A stretch of 34,084 bases of DNA from an uncultured SAR116 cluster alpha proteobacterium (GTDB lineage Bacteria; Pseudomonadota; Alphaproteobacteria; Puniceispirillales; Puniceispirillaceae): positions 1-34,084 of the forward strand of contig CACJUX010000025.1 of NCBI GenBank assembly GCA_902596655.1, in the 5' to 3' direction. The position numbers and the translations under genes were made by a program. Positions 24,491-33,080 of this stretch are shown here, one piece after another. Each line of letters starts with the position of its first letter. Within the stretch, counting starts at the first letter, position 1. Below the pieces are notes generated by a model. The model did not search any database. It saw only the letters and a list, made by a program, of their open reading frames with translations, and was not told the origin of the DNA.

Positions 24491-25303
24491 ATGGATGAGG
24501 TAAAAACCAATGATGTGTCTATCCAGCATTATGATTTTGAGGTCATTGCCGATGACCGGCGTGCAGCCCAGCTGGGCCTTGTCACGCTGGAGACGGATCT
24601 GACGATCGAGGATGAGTTCAGATTCTTTTTCGCCGGTCCACCAACAGGTGTGCATGCAGGTGGTCTATCGCTTCTTCACAGCCGCATTCCCTGTGACGAT
24701 CGGGTGACGGCGGAAAATCTGCAGCAGATGGAAGGTCATTTTGCGGCGTCGCTGGCGCTGTTTCCCACAGGTCATGCGTTCGACGTCATCGGCTATGGGT
24801 GCACCTCGGCCTCGCTGGTGATCGGCGCAGACAGGGTTGCGGCACTGGTCACGAAGCAGATTGACGTACCTCATGTGACAACTCCGATAACCGCTGCCAA
24901 GCGCGCACTTGAAAAGCTGGGCGCAGGATGCATTGGTTATCTGGCGCCCTATATCTCGGAGATATCAGCCCAAATGTGCGCTGATTTCGAGGCCGATGGC
25001 TTTGCCGTCGGCCTCGCCGCAACCTTTGGCGAGGGTCAGGATTCGGTTGTTGGACGGATTTCTCCTAGTTCAATCAAGACAGCGCTTGGTACCCTTGCCA
25101 AAAGCGCGGCAGGTGGCATCGACGCGATTTTCGTATCCTGCACCTCACTGAAATGCGCCTCGATAATTGCAGCTGCTGAGGCCGAGCTGGGCATTCCCGT
25201 GATTTCCAGCAACTCCGCATTGGCATGGGACATGGCAAGATTGGCCAATGTACCTGTTGGCGGCCCGGTAAATGGCACTGGAAAGGGCATGCTGTTTGCC
25301 TGA
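24491..25303 (+). CDS. Asp/Glu racemase-superfamily protein (maleate isomerase/EutA-like)
   Basis: 270 residues related to maleate isomerase, arylmalonate decarboxylase and EutA. The two active-site cysteines are Cys104 (GYGCTSAS) and Cys217 (VSCTSLKC), so it has the racemase/isomerase form and not the one-cysteine decarboxylase form. RRAAQLGLVTLETDLTIEDEF at the start and ISSNSALAWDMARL near the end match the family. The ribosome site AGGAG is 6 bases before the ATG. It ends 7 bases before a convergent gene. In ectoine-utilisation operons EutA stands with EutB and EutD; a similar trio here supports a related amino acid pathway. Confidence 0.85.
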   Translation: MDEVKTNDVSIQHYDFEVIADDRRAAQLGLVTLETDLTIEDEFRFFFAGPPTGVHAGGLSLLHSRIPCDDRVTAENLQQMEGHFAASLALFPTGHAFDVIGYGCTSASLVIGADRVAALVTKQIDVPHVTTPITAAKRALEKLGAGCIGYLAPYISEISAQMCADFEADGFAVGLAATFGEGQDSVVGRISPSSIKTALGTLAKSAAGGIDAIFVSCTSLKCASIIAAAEAELGIPVISSNSALAWDMARLANVPVGGPVNGTGKGMLFA

Positions 25304-25310
25304 CAGGCAC

Positions 25311-26447
25311 CTAGTTCAGAAGGATTGAGCCGTCCACCTCTGCAAGAGTGCTGCGCCCGCACAGCGCCATCGTCTTGTCCAGTTCGGTATGCAGAATTTC
25401 CAGCATTTGCACAACGCCTGCCTCGCCAGCCGCGCCGAGGGCATAGAGAAACGGACGGCCGACAAGCGTGCCCCTCGCGCCAAGTGCAATCGCGCGCAGA
25501 ATATCCTGACCACCACGAATGCCGCTATCCATCCAGACCTCACATTGGGTACCCAGCGCATCGACGATTTCCGGCAATGCGGCGATGGCGGACGGTGCGC
25601 CATCAAGCTGGCGGCCACCATGGTTAGACACGACAATCGCGTCAGCACCGACATTGACTGCGGACCGCGCATCCTCAACATCCAGTATGCCCTTGATGAT
25701 AAACTTGCCGTCCCATTGCCTGCGGATTGCCGCCACATCATTCCAGGACAAAGAGGGGTCAAACTGGCTGGCTGTCCAATCCGCGAGCGAACTCATGTCC
25801 TTGACGCCTTTCACATGCCCGACAATATTGCCAAACTGCCGCCGGCGTGTACCGAGCATGCCAAGGCACCAGGCGGGTTTGGTCATGAGGTTGAGCATAT
25901 TCGCAAGCGTTAGTTTTGGCGGTGCGCTCAATCCATTGTGAACGTCCTTGTGCCGCTGGCCGAGGATCTGCAGATCCATGGTAACCATCAATGCCGAGCA
26001 ATTGGCATCACGGGCGCGTTCAACAAGCCGCGAGATGAAATCACGGTCACGCATTACATAAAGCTGGAACCAGAATGGGTTTTGCGTGTTGGCGGCGACA
26101 TCCTCAATCGAACAGATCGACATTGTGGACAGGGTGAAGGGGACGCCGAATGTTTCAGCAGCCCTTGCTCCCAGAATTTCACCATCTGCATGCTGCATGC
26201 CGGTTAAGCCCGTCGGCGCAATGGCCACAGGCATTGGCAGCATCTCACCAAGCATCGGCATCCGGGTGCTGCGTTGGCTGACATCAATACCAACCCGTTG
26301 GCGAAATTTCAGCGCCTGCAGATCAACCTCATTCGCACGGTAGGTTGCCTCGGTCCAGGACCCGCTGTCAGCGTAATCATAGAACATGCGTGGTACACGC
26401 CGTTCTGCATGTTTGCGAAAATCCTCAACACATGCAAATTTCGGCAT
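25311..26447 (-). CDS. FMN-dependent alpha-hydroxy-acid dehydrogenase (LldD-like)
   Basis: 378-residue flavoenzyme of the L-lactate dehydrogenase/glycolate oxidase family, oxidising a 2-hydroxy acid to the 2-oxo acid at the membrane or in the cytoplasm. Catalytic His276 and Arg279 are in VVSNHGGRQLDG; Lys252 is in IKGIL; FYDYADSGS, APTGLTGMQHADGE and DSGIRGGQDILRA bind FMN. AAAGGGG lies upstream of the ATG. It follows the iron-permease gene by 53 bases in the same direction and may share its promoter. L-lactate is the default substrate; mandelate or glycolate cannot be excluded. Confidence 0.92.
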   Translation of the reverse strand: MPKFACVEDFRKHAERRVPRMFYDYADSGSWTEATYRANEVDLQALKFRQRVGIDVSQRSTRMPMLGEMLPMPVAIAPTGLTGMQHADGEILGARAAETFGVPFTLSTMSICSIEDVAANTQNPFWFQLYVMRDRDFISRLVERARDANCSALMVTMDLQILGQRHKDVHNGLSAPPKLTLANMLNLMTKPAWCLGMLGTRRRQFGNIVGHVKGVKDMSSLADWTASQFDPSLSWNDVAAIRRQWDGKFIIKGILDVEDARSAVNVGADAIVVSNHGGRQLDGAPSAIAALPEIVDALGTQCEVWMDSGIRGGQDILRAIALGARGTLVGRPFLYALGAAGEAGVVQMLEILHTELDKTMALCGRSTLAEVDGSILLN

Positions 26448-26500
26448 CGAAATACCCCTTTCCCAATGAATTTAAATCAAAAGATCGGAAAAAAACAGAG

Positions 26501-28144
26501 CTAGCGAGATTGCCGCAACATGCGGTTCATCAGCAACACCGGCACAAGACCAACAATCACGATCATCAGGGACGGCAGCGCAGCCTCTTCAAGCATTTCA
26601 TCCTTGGCAAACTGATACGCGAAAGTGGCAAGTGTTTCAAAGTCAAAAGGCCGTAGCAAAAGCGTCATAGGTAATTCTTTCATCACATCGACAAACACCA
26701 GCAGCGCCCCAGCGACCAGCGAGCCGCGTAGGAGGGGCAGGATCACCTGACGCAGGCTGCTGCCAAAATCATTGCCTAACACACGGCTAGCACTCATCAT
26801 GTCATCGGGCAGGCGACGAATACCTGACAACGTTGCCCCGTAGCCAACCGCCTGAAAACGGACAAGATAGGCACAAACCAGAACACCGAAACCACCTAGC
26901 AGCAAGCCAGTCACATTGCCATTCGTCACCGCAGCCACCATCTGGTCGATCAATCCGGCAAAAATCAACATGCCAATAGCGAGCATCGTTCCGGGAAAGG
27001 CATACCCTGTTGAGGCAACCAGCGCCATCGCCCGTGTATGCCTCCCAGCGCGGTAGGTTGCGGCTAGAACAATGACCGCTGAGACCAGAATCACCAGCAA
27101 GGCGGCCACAGCCGATATCACCACTGAATTGAAAACCGTCGAGGCGATACCACCCATCTGAAGAGTGAGTGATGAGGCCAGCACAAATTTGAGCAAAACC
27201 CCTACTGGAATGACAAAGCCAAACAGAAGCGGTGTGATACAGGCGAGATAACAGCATATTTTGCCAGTCAGTCCGATGCGCAGGCGGACCAACGGGGTCT
27301 GTGATCGGGCAGTGCTAGCGAACTGCTGGCGCGAGCGAGCATAAAGCTCAAGGCCAAGCAGACTCAGGATGAAAACAAAGCCAACTAGCGAAATCTGCGC
27401 GGCGGCGACAATGTTGTTCATACCAAGCCAGACATTAAAAATGCCTAGGGTGATCGTCTCGATAGCAAAATATTCGACCGTGCCAAAATCGGAAACCACC
27501 TCCATCAGCACCAACGCCAAACCTGCCATGATGGCCGGACGCGCCAACGGCAGACCAACCATCCAGAATTGAGATTTATTGTGAACAAGCGCTATCTCGA
27601 ATAAGCTTGCTGACGTCAGACGAAAGGCGATGCGCGTGACCATGTAGATATAAGGATAGAGGACTGACGCCATGACAAGCGTTGCCCCAGCAAGCGAACG
27701 AATTTCCGGAAACCAGTAATCGCGGGCGCCCTGCCAGCCAAAAAGGCTGCGAAGCGCAGTCTGCACCGGCCCGGCATACTCAAAAAAATCGGTGTAGGTA
27801 AAGGCGATGATATAGGCAGGGATGGCTGCAGGCAGCAGCAGCAACCATTCAAACCAGCTTCGCCCGGCAAACTCATAACGGGTTATGACCCAAGCGCTGC
27901 TCACGCCAAACACAATCGCCAGCACGCCAACACCCGCCATCAGGATTAGCGTGTTACCGACATATTTGCCTAGCACAGTTGCAGCAAGATGCGCCCACAG
28001 GCCTCCGCTGTCACCAAAGGCTGTGATTAGCAGTGCGATGACCGGACCCAGCAAGAATGCGCAAAGCGCAATTACGCTAAGCGACCAAACGTCGACACGG
28101 TGTTTCGGGATCTGCGCCCAATTGGATAAAAATGCAGCTACCAT
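26501..28144 (-). CDS. Iron(III) ABC transporter permease, FbpB/SfuB-type
   Basis: 547-residue fused permease with about 12 membrane segments, made of two MetI-like halves as in FbpB. EAA loops appear in each half: LIEAALVHNKSQFWMVGLPLA is degenerate (FEIALVHNKSQFW), and MSASRVLGNDFGSSLRQVILP is clear. The binding protein and ATPase genes are not next to it, so it is an orphan in this window. No Shine-Dalgarno is evident before the ATG and a Fur-like box stands only 22 bases upstream, so the transcript leader must be very short. Iron supply is the likely role; thiamine or other metal-complex import is the alternative. Confidence 0.88.
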   Translation of the reverse strand: MVAAFLSNWAQIPKHRVDVWSLSVIALCAFLLGPVIALLITAFGDSGGLWAHLAATVLGKYVGNTLILMAGVGVLAIVFGVSSAWVITRYEFAGRSWFEWLLLLPAAIPAYIIAFTYTDFFEYAGPVQTALRSLFGWQGARDYWFPEIRSLAGATLVMASVLYPYIYMVTRIAFRLTSASLFEIALVHNKSQFWMVGLPLARPAIMAGLALVLMEVVSDFGTVEYFAIETITLGIFNVWLGMNNIVAAAQISLVGFVFILSLLGLELYARSRQQFASTARSQTPLVRLRIGLTGKICCYLACITPLLFGFVIPVGVLLKFVLASSLTLQMGGIASTVFNSVVISAVAALLVILVSAVIVLAATYRAGRHTRAMALVASTGYAFPGTMLAIGMLIFAGLIDQMVAAVTNGNVTGLLLGGFGVLVCAYLVRFQAVGYGATLSGIRRLPDDMMSASRVLGNDFGSSLRQVILPLLRGSLVAGALLVFVDVMKELPMTLLLRPFDFETLATFAYQFAKDEMLEEAALPSLMIVIVGLVPVLLMNRMLRQSR

Positions 28145-28165
28145 TAGCGTGGGATGTAAAATATT

Positions 28166-28191
28166 TGCGAATGATTATCAAAAACGATAAT
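28166..28191 (-). promoter_or_regulatory. Fur-like iron box
   Basis: On the - strand TGATAATCATTCGCA (28180-28166) matches 12 of 14 positions of the 7-1-7 Fur core TGATAATNATTATCA. On the + strand ATTATC (28174-28179) and GATAAT (28186-28191) form an additional inverted repeat around six bases. The location, 22 bases before the iron-permease ATG, supports iron-dependent repression. An Irr/RirA site is the alternative in Alphaproteobacteria. Confidence 0.7.
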
Positions 28192-28304
28192 AAGGTGTAG
28201 CCAATTTAGCCGTAAAAAGCGCGGAAAACCTGTTCACATGCGACAATTTTTCGAGGCCGCCATAGCCACTACCTAATAACTGATTATAATCTGCTGTCAA
28301 AGCA

Positions 28305-28360
28305 TTTGGGCGGTTGCACTTCAACGCCCAAGAGGGCATATCTGCGGCGAAGCAGGCCCC
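28305..28360 (+). ncRNA. Structured 5' leader of the TerC-family gene, candidate regulatory RNA
   Basis: Two adjacent hairpins precede the ATG at 28392. The first pairs TTGGGC with GCCCAA and, past one bulged G, GTTG with CAAC around a 5-base loop (28306-28331). The second pairs CTGC with GCAG around GGCGAA (28342-28355), inside a GGGC/GCCC outer stem (28334-28337 with 28356-28359). TerC genes are often controlled by the yybP-ykoY manganese riboswitch, but its GGGGAGUAG-type core is not present. A different metal-sensing leader is possible; this is inference. Confidence 0.45.
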
Positions 28361-28391
28361 TAGAGACAGCAAGCGAGGATGGACCCTTTTC

Positions 28392-29069
28392 ATGGATGAC
28401 GCGTTACTCATCGCCATTCTTCAGATCATCGCAATCGACATTGTTCTAGGTGGTGATAACGCAATTATTATCGCCCTTGCATGTCGAAATCTACCAGTGC
28501 GCCAGAAGCGCCTTGGAGTGCTGTGGGGAACAGCGGGTGCAGTTATTCTCCGCTGTATTCTTGTTTTCTTCGCCACCACGCTGTTGACCATCCCAGGACT
28601 AAAGCTGATCGGTGGACTGTTACTTCTTTGGATAGGGGTTAAACTGCTGGTCGAGGACAACCATGTTGACGAGAGCGCGGTCAAACAACCGCCAAACCTG
28701 ATGGGGGCGGTGCGCACGATCATCATTGCTGATTTCGTTATGAGTCTTGACAATTCGATTGCCATCGCCGCCGCCGCCAAGGGCAATATGTACCTCGTTG
28801 TCTTTGGTCTTGTGCTTAGCGTGCCTATCATCATTGCCGGCAGTGCGCTGATTCTGCGGCTGATGACACGCTTCCCACTGATCATCGCCGCTGGTGGAGC
28901 GCTGCTTGGATGGCTGGCTGGCGACATGATTGCCACTGACCCACTTTTGGCCGAAGAGCTGGCGACACATACTGTCCACGCGCCAGCGCTGGCGGCGGCA
29001 CTCGGTGCAGGGCTTGTTGTTTTAACCGGAATGATCCTAAAACGGCGCAGCAGTCAATCAGCCCAGTAG
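28392..29069 (+). CDS. TerC-family integral membrane protein (YjbE-like)
   Basis: 225 residues with about seven membrane segments. Family hallmarks are the paired acidic motifs DIVLGGDNAI (residues 16-25) and MSLDNSIAI (117-125), thought to bind a metal ion within the membrane. Some TerC/YkoY proteins export manganese and help metal loading of secreted proteins. The start ATG 28392 is chosen because the protein then begins directly with MDDALLIAIL; a longer frame from 28314 would cover the structured leader. The 3' end overlaps the convergent LigI gene by 16 bases. It is divergent from the iron permease, so metal homeostasis may link the two. Confidence 0.9.
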   Translation: MDDALLIAILQIIAIDIVLGGDNAIIIALACRNLPVRQKRLGVLWGTAGAVILRCILVFFATTLLTIPGLKLIGGLLLLWIGVKLLVEDNHVDESAVKQPPNLMGAVRTIIIADFVMSLDNSIAIAAAAKGNMYLVVFGLVLSVPIIIAGSALILRLMTRFPLIIAAGGALLGWLAGDMIATDPLLAEELATHTVHAPALAAALGAGLVVLTGMILKRRSSQSAQ

Positions 29070-29938
29070 AGGCGCATCGGATTATCAACCAGCAACGCAT
29101 GCTGGGAGGCGGCGGTCGGCGCAATCTGCGGGATCAGGTCGGTCAACAGACCATCATCGGGAAGATGTGATACCATGTTAGGATGTGGCCAGTCAGTGCC
29201 CCAAAGAACACGGTCGGGGAAATGTTTTATCAGATAGGCCTGAAAGGGCAGCACATCCTTATAGGGCGGACCGGCAATGGTCAGCCGCTCGGGACAGCTG
29301 ACCTTCGTCCATAGATTTGGCATATCCCCCATTAACTTTACAAACGCCTGAAAATCAGGATGCGAGACCGGTTTACCTACATCCGGGCGGCCCATATGGT
29401 CGACAACGATGATCCCAGGCAGAGTTTTCAGAAAAGGCTTCAGCTCAACCAGATCAGCCGCCTCGAAATAGACCACGATGTGCCAGCCAAGATGCTGCAC
29501 CCGGGCGGCGCTTGCCTGTAACAACTCCCTTGGAGTGGCATCGACAAGACGCTTGACGAAATTGAAACGGATGCCACGTACCCCAGCGTCATGCAATTCC
29601 TGCAAATCGACATCAGTGATATCCGGCGCAATCGAGGCGACGCCCCGCGCGCGCGCGTCTGAAGCGCGCAGCGCATCAACAAGAGCACGATTGTCACGAC
29701 CATGACAGGTCGCCTGAACGATCACGTTACGGGAAAAACCAAGATGATCCCGAAGGGCAAATAGCATGTCCTTGCTGGCATCGCCGGGGGTGTATTTGCG
29801 TTCCGGGGCAAAGGGAAACAATGATGCCGGCCCGAACACATGGCAATGGGCATCAACGGCACCAGTAGGGGGAACATAGGCCGGAACCCGCGGGTTCGGA
29901 TGCCAACTGATCACCCCATCCTTTGCCTGCTCAGCCAT
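29054..29938 (-). CDS. ligI: 2-pyrone-4,6-dicarboxylate lactonase
   Basis: Hydrolyses 2-pyrone-4,6-dicarboxylate to 4-oxalomesaconate in protocatechuate 4,5-cleavage. 294 residues from ATG 29938 (AGG about 7 bases upstream), the length of Sphingobium LigI; the longer frame to 30073 enters the upstream gene. It matches the known enzyme over long runs: GAVDAHCHVFGP (His31, His33), MLFALRDHLGFSRNVIVQA, GIRFNFVKRLVD, VVDHMGRPDVGK, RVLWGTDWPHPNM and NPMRLYW. It is an amidohydrolase-fold protein with little or no metal need, as known for LigI. It follows the tautomerase gene by 19 bases in one operon. Confidence 0.95.
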   Translation of the reverse strand: MAEQAKDGVISWHPNPRVPAYVPPTGAVDAHCHVFGPASLFPFAPERKYTPGDASKDMLFALRDHLGFSRNVIVQATCHGRDNRALVDALRASDARARGVASIAPDITDVDLQELHDAGVRGIRFNFVKRLVDATPRELLQASAARVQHLGWHIVVYFEAADLVELKPFLKTLPGIIVVDHMGRPDVGKPVSHPDFQAFVKLMGDMPNLWTKVSCPERLTIAGPPYKDVLPFQAYLIKHFPDRVLWGTDWPHPNMVSHLPDDGLLTDLIPQIAPTAASQHALLVDNPMRLYWAD

Positions 29939-29957
29939 TAGTCGCCTGCCTTCCCCA

Positions 29958-31010
29958 TCAGAAAATCTCACCATCGAAAAGTTTACGCGTCGTGCGGAGC
30001 ATACCCGAGCCGGTAACCGTCCCGTCGGCATTGGTGCGCAGAATGCAGGCAGTGCTGCCACCCGGATGTTCAACTAACATGGTTTTGTCATTGCCATCCG
30101 GAATGACCGCGATTTCAGCCAGCACGCTATCCGGTAGAAGCGCTGCTGTTGCTGCACTGATGGCAGCAAAAACCCCGATAGTGTCATGACAGCGATGCGG
30201 GATGAAACTTCGTGTCATGAACGCGCCACCGGCAAGGGGCGATGCCACAAGGATCATTTTCGGCACTGATTTCGAACTGACATCACCCAACCCCATGCGC
30301 TCGCCACAGGTCAGCCGAAAGACCTCTAGGCGCTCTTTCAGAGCAACATCTGCGTCCAGATCTGCCGGGGCTTCATAACCGCTGATGCCAAGATCGGCAG
30401 CCCGCATCACAACCACAGGCATTCCATTGTCAATCAGAGTGACATCGAGATCACTGATTCGGTCAGAGCTGTTACCACTCGGCAACAGAGTCCCGCACGT
30501 CGACCCGGCAGTATCCTCAAATACCAGCGGCACAGCTGCGGCCGTTCCCGGCACACCATCAATGACAGTATTACCACCGTAGGACACACGGCCATCTGGA
30601 GTTGCGATGCTGGCGACAGCGATCTGACCAGTGTTGCGCATGAAAATCCGCACCTGGGTGACGCTGCCATTGGCCGTCACCAACCCGCGTTCGATGGCAA
30701 AAGCACCAACACCGGCAAGGATATTGCCGCAATTCTGCGCATCGGAGACGAGTGCCTTATCAACAAAGACCTGCAGGAACAGATAGTCGATATCGACATC
30801 AGCACGCACCGATCTGTCGACTATTGCAACTTTCGAGGTAAGCGGCGTTCCGCCACCCATACCGTCGATCTGACGGGCATCGGGCGATCCCATCACGCGT
30901 AGCAGCAAGGTATCGCGGTCAGCAGGGTTCGCCGGCAGATCAGTGCCGAGGAAATAGCCACCCTTCGAGGTGCCACCACGCATCCACATACATCTGGTTG
31001 CAGTTGTCAT
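29958..31010 (-). CDS. ligU: 4-oxalomesaconate tautomerase (PrpF family)
   Basis: 350-residue PrpF-fold isomerase that shifts the double bond of 4-oxalomesaconate, linking LigI and LigJ (known as LigU in Sphingobium and GalD in Pseudomonas gallate breakdown). Family motifs are MRGGTSKGGYFLGTDLP at the N-terminus, QIDGMGGGTPLTSKVAIV, DAQNCGNILAGVGAFAIERG with the conserved Cys, and HPGGSTACI near the end. It is divergent from the DUF1932-type dehydrogenase over 173 bases and precedes ligI. PrpF itself acts in propionate metabolism, but the lig neighbours decide the assignment here. Confidence 0.9.
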   Translation of the reverse strand: MTTATRCMWMRGGTSKGGYFLGTDLPANPADRDTLLLRVMGSPDARQIDGMGGGTPLTSKVAIVDRSVRADVDIDYLFLQVFVDKALVSDAQNCGNILAGVGAFAIERGLVTANGSVTQVRIFMRNTGQIAVASIATPDGRVSYGGNTVIDGVPGTAAAVPLVFEDTAGSTCGTLLPSGNSSDRISDLDVTLIDNGMPVVVMRAADLGISGYEAPADLDADVALKERLEVFRLTCGERMGLGDVSSKSVPKMILVASPLAGGAFMTRSFIPHRCHDTIGVFAAISAATAALLPDSVLAEIAVIPDGNDKTMLVEHPGGSTACILRTNADGTVTGSGMLRTTRKLFDGEIF

Positions 31011-31079
31011 TGCCTATCCTGCCAGCCGGTCCCTCGGGTGCCATCCCACTACAACCATAGCATCGCCCCCGATATCTGT

Positions 31080-31098
31080 ATGCCTTTTTTGAGGGCAT
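31080..31098. promoter_or_regulatory. Dyad in the divergent lig control region, candidate operator
   Basis: ATGCC and GGCAT form an inverted repeat separated by 9 bases between the divergent ligU and dehydrogenase genes. The size resembles LysR-type operators (T-N11-A within a dyad), and protocatechuate genes are commonly LysR- or IclR-controlled. No regulator gene is in the window, so the regulator remains unknown. Confidence 0.35.
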
Positions 31099-31183
31099 TC
31101 AATCAATTTTGGCCAACTCGCAGGGCGGCACAGCGCTACCAAACACGATGACAGGCCCACCAATCTACTGGTAGGATTTCCCT

Positions 31184-32116
31184 ATGGGAATGAGCAACAA
31201 CAGATTGTGCCTAATCGGCTTTGGCGAGGCTGGCGGAGAAATTGCCCAAAGCCTAGAGGCATGGCGTGGTGCATCTAAAGCCCCTCTGCCGGACCTCACT
31301 GCCTTTGATATCAAGATAGCCCAGCCAAACAGTGCCGATTTGCTGCGTCGCCGAATGGAGGCCGTCGGCGTCGAGTGCGCTGCTGATCTGTCAACAGCAT
31401 TGTCAGGTGCAAAGATAGTGATCAGCGTTGTCACGGCAGACCGTGCTCATGAAGCGGCAGCAGCGGCAGCACGGTATATCAACGCTGACACCCTGTTTTT
31501 GGACATGAATAGCTGCGCCCCCGGAACCAAGCAAAAATCAGCGGATGTGATTGAACAGGCCGGTGGCTTGTATGTCGACGTTGCGGTGATGGCACCGATC
31601 ACGTCAGCTGGCCATCGAACCAACATGCTGGCTGCAAGCAAACATGGCGAGGCAGCCGCGGCGCTGTTTGCCGCACTAGACATGCAGGTCAGCCTTGTTG
31701 GTGTCGCGCCGGGTCGGGCCTCAACGATCAAGATGCTGCGGTCGGTCATGATCAAGGGCATTGAGGCATTGACCGCCGAGTGTTTTCAGGCTGCCTGTCG
31801 CGCTGGTGTTGCAGAAGAGGTGGCAGCCTCGCTGAACGCCTCAGAACCTGATGAGGGCTGGACTGAGCGCGCCAGCTACAACATGGAGCGAATGACAACA
31901 CATGGCCGGCGCCGCGCCGCGGAAATGCGCGAGGTCGTTATAACACTGGCCGAGCTTGGTGTTGCCAGCGGCATGAGCGCGGCCACCGCAGACCGGCAAC
32001 ACGCCTTTGGCGCGCCCGGCATCGAACTCGCAAACATCAAGGGGCTAGCAGCACGCATGGGCGCAATCGAAACCGCCCTTGCGGCGGACAAAACAACGGA
32101 TGAAGGAAAAGGTTAA
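31184..32116 (+). CDS. NAD(P)-dependent dehydrogenase, 6PGDH-like with DUF1932 C-domain
   Basis: 310 residues. The N-terminal Rossmann fold is visible in RLCLIGFGEAGGEIAQSL and the hydroxyacid-dehydrogenase-like IVISVVTADRAHEAA and LFLDMNSCAPGTKQKSA; the C-terminal part (STIKMLRSVMIKGIEALTAE onward) is the helical DUF1932-type domain. AGG 8 bases before ATG 31184 favours that start over the ATG at 31190. It stands between the divergent ligU and ligC and overlaps neither; ligC starts one base after its stop. Members of this family occur in lig clusters of marine bacteria, with no proven function; it might reduce or oxidise an aromatic side-product. Confidence 0.85.
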   Translation: MGMSNNRLCLIGFGEAGGEIAQSLEAWRGASKAPLPDLTAFDIKIAQPNSADLLRRRMEAVGVECAADLSTALSGAKIVISVVTADRAHEAAAAAARYINADTLFLDMNSCAPGTKQKSADVIEQAGGLYVDVAVMAPITSAGHRTNMLAASKHGEAAAALFAALDMQVSLVGVAPGRASTIKMLRSVMIKGIEALTAECFQAACRAGVAEEVAASLNASEPDEGWTERASYNMERMTTHGRRRAAEMREVVITLAELGVASGMSAATADRQHAFGAPGIELANIKGLAARMGAIETALAADKTTDEGKG

Positions 32117-32117
32117 C

Positions 32118-33062
32118 ATGAAATTATGTCTCGCAGGTGGCGGTGCCTTTGGAAAAAAACACCTTGATGCGGTGGCAAAGATTGAAGACGTTAAGGTAGT
32201 GTCACTTGTTGGACGCCGCGCCGAGGCAACAGCCGAGCTTGCTGCCGCGTATCATATTGGCCATTCAACGACTCGGCTTGAGGAAAGTCTGGCCATGTCG
32301 GATATTGACGCGGTCATCCTGGCAACTCCAACAGGTATGCACGCCGCCCAAGGGCTAGCCGCGATGGATGCCGGCAAGCATGTGCTAATTGAAATTCCCA
32401 TGGCCGATACGCTGGCGGACTCCGAAGCGCTGGTCGCCAAGCAACGCGACACCGGCCTTGTCGCGATGGCCGGGCATGTGCGGCGCTTTAATCCCTCCCA
32501 TCAATATGTTCACCAGCTGATCAGCACCGGTGAGATGAATATTCAGCAGCTTGATGTACAGACCTATTTCTTCCGCCGGAAGAATATCAGCGCCGATGGC
32601 AGCTCTCGCAGCTGGACCGACCATCTCCTCTGGCACCATGCCTGCCACACTATCGATCTGTTCATGTACCAGACCGGCGAGATGGTCAGTGAGGTACATG
32701 GGTTGCAGGGACCGATCCATGATGAGCTGGGAATCGCGATGGATATGAGCATAATCATGACAACCGCCAGCGGCAAATTATGCACCCTCTCGCTGTCGTT
32801 CAACAATGACGGCCCGCTGGGCAGTTTCTTCCGCTACATCTGTGACAATGAGACATTCATCGCGCGCTATGACGATCTGTTCGATGGCAGGGAGAACCCA
32901 ATCGATGTCAGCAAAATTGATGTCTCAACCAATGGCATTGAGCTGATCGACCGGGAATTCATTGCTGCCATCCGCGAAGGCCGCGAACCCAATTCCAGTC
33001 TTGCCCAGTGCCTGCCAGCCATGCAGGTCATGGATATTATCGAGAAACAGTTCAAAAGCTGA
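32118..33062 (+). CDS. ligC: 4-carboxy-2-hydroxymuconate-6-semialdehyde dehydrogenase
   Basis: Oxidises 4-carboxy-2-hydroxymuconate-6-semialdehyde (as its hemiacetal) to 2-pyrone-4,6-dicarboxylate with NADP. It has 314 residues, a Gfo/Idh/MocA-type protein. The ATG at 32118 has AAGGAAAAGG upstream and is one base after the previous stop; the longer frame overlaps that gene. Near-identity to Sphingobium LigC is recalled in several blocks: AGGGAFGKKHLDAV, VEIP/IEIPMAD, HVRRFNPSHQYVH, YFFRRKN, SWTDHLLWHHACHTIDLF, GIAMDMSI, CTLSLSFNNDGPLG, FFRYICDNE and REFIAAIREGREPNSS. It is followed 18 bases later by ligJ. Confidence 0.95.
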   Translation: MKLCLAGGGAFGKKHLDAVAKIEDVKVVSLVGRRAEATAELAAAYHIGHSTTRLEESLAMSDIDAVILATPTGMHAAQGLAAMDAGKHVLIEIPMADTLADSEALVAKQRDTGLVAMAGHVRRFNPSHQYVHQLISTGEMNIQQLDVQTYFFRRKNISADGSSRSWTDHLLWHHACHTIDLFMYQTGEMVSEVHGLQGPIHDELGIAMDMSIIMTTASGKLCTLSLSFNNDGPLGSFFRYICDNETFIARYDDLFDGRENPIDVSKIDVSTNGIELIDREFIAAIREGREPNSSLAQCLPAMQVMDIIEKQFKS

Positions 33063-33080
33063 TGCAGCGGGAGGCGTGCC

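Noticed and set aside
28261-28391. yybP-ykoY manganese riboswitch before TerC
   Set aside because: The conserved GGGGAGUAG-type core and its partner loop are not found, although hairpins are present.
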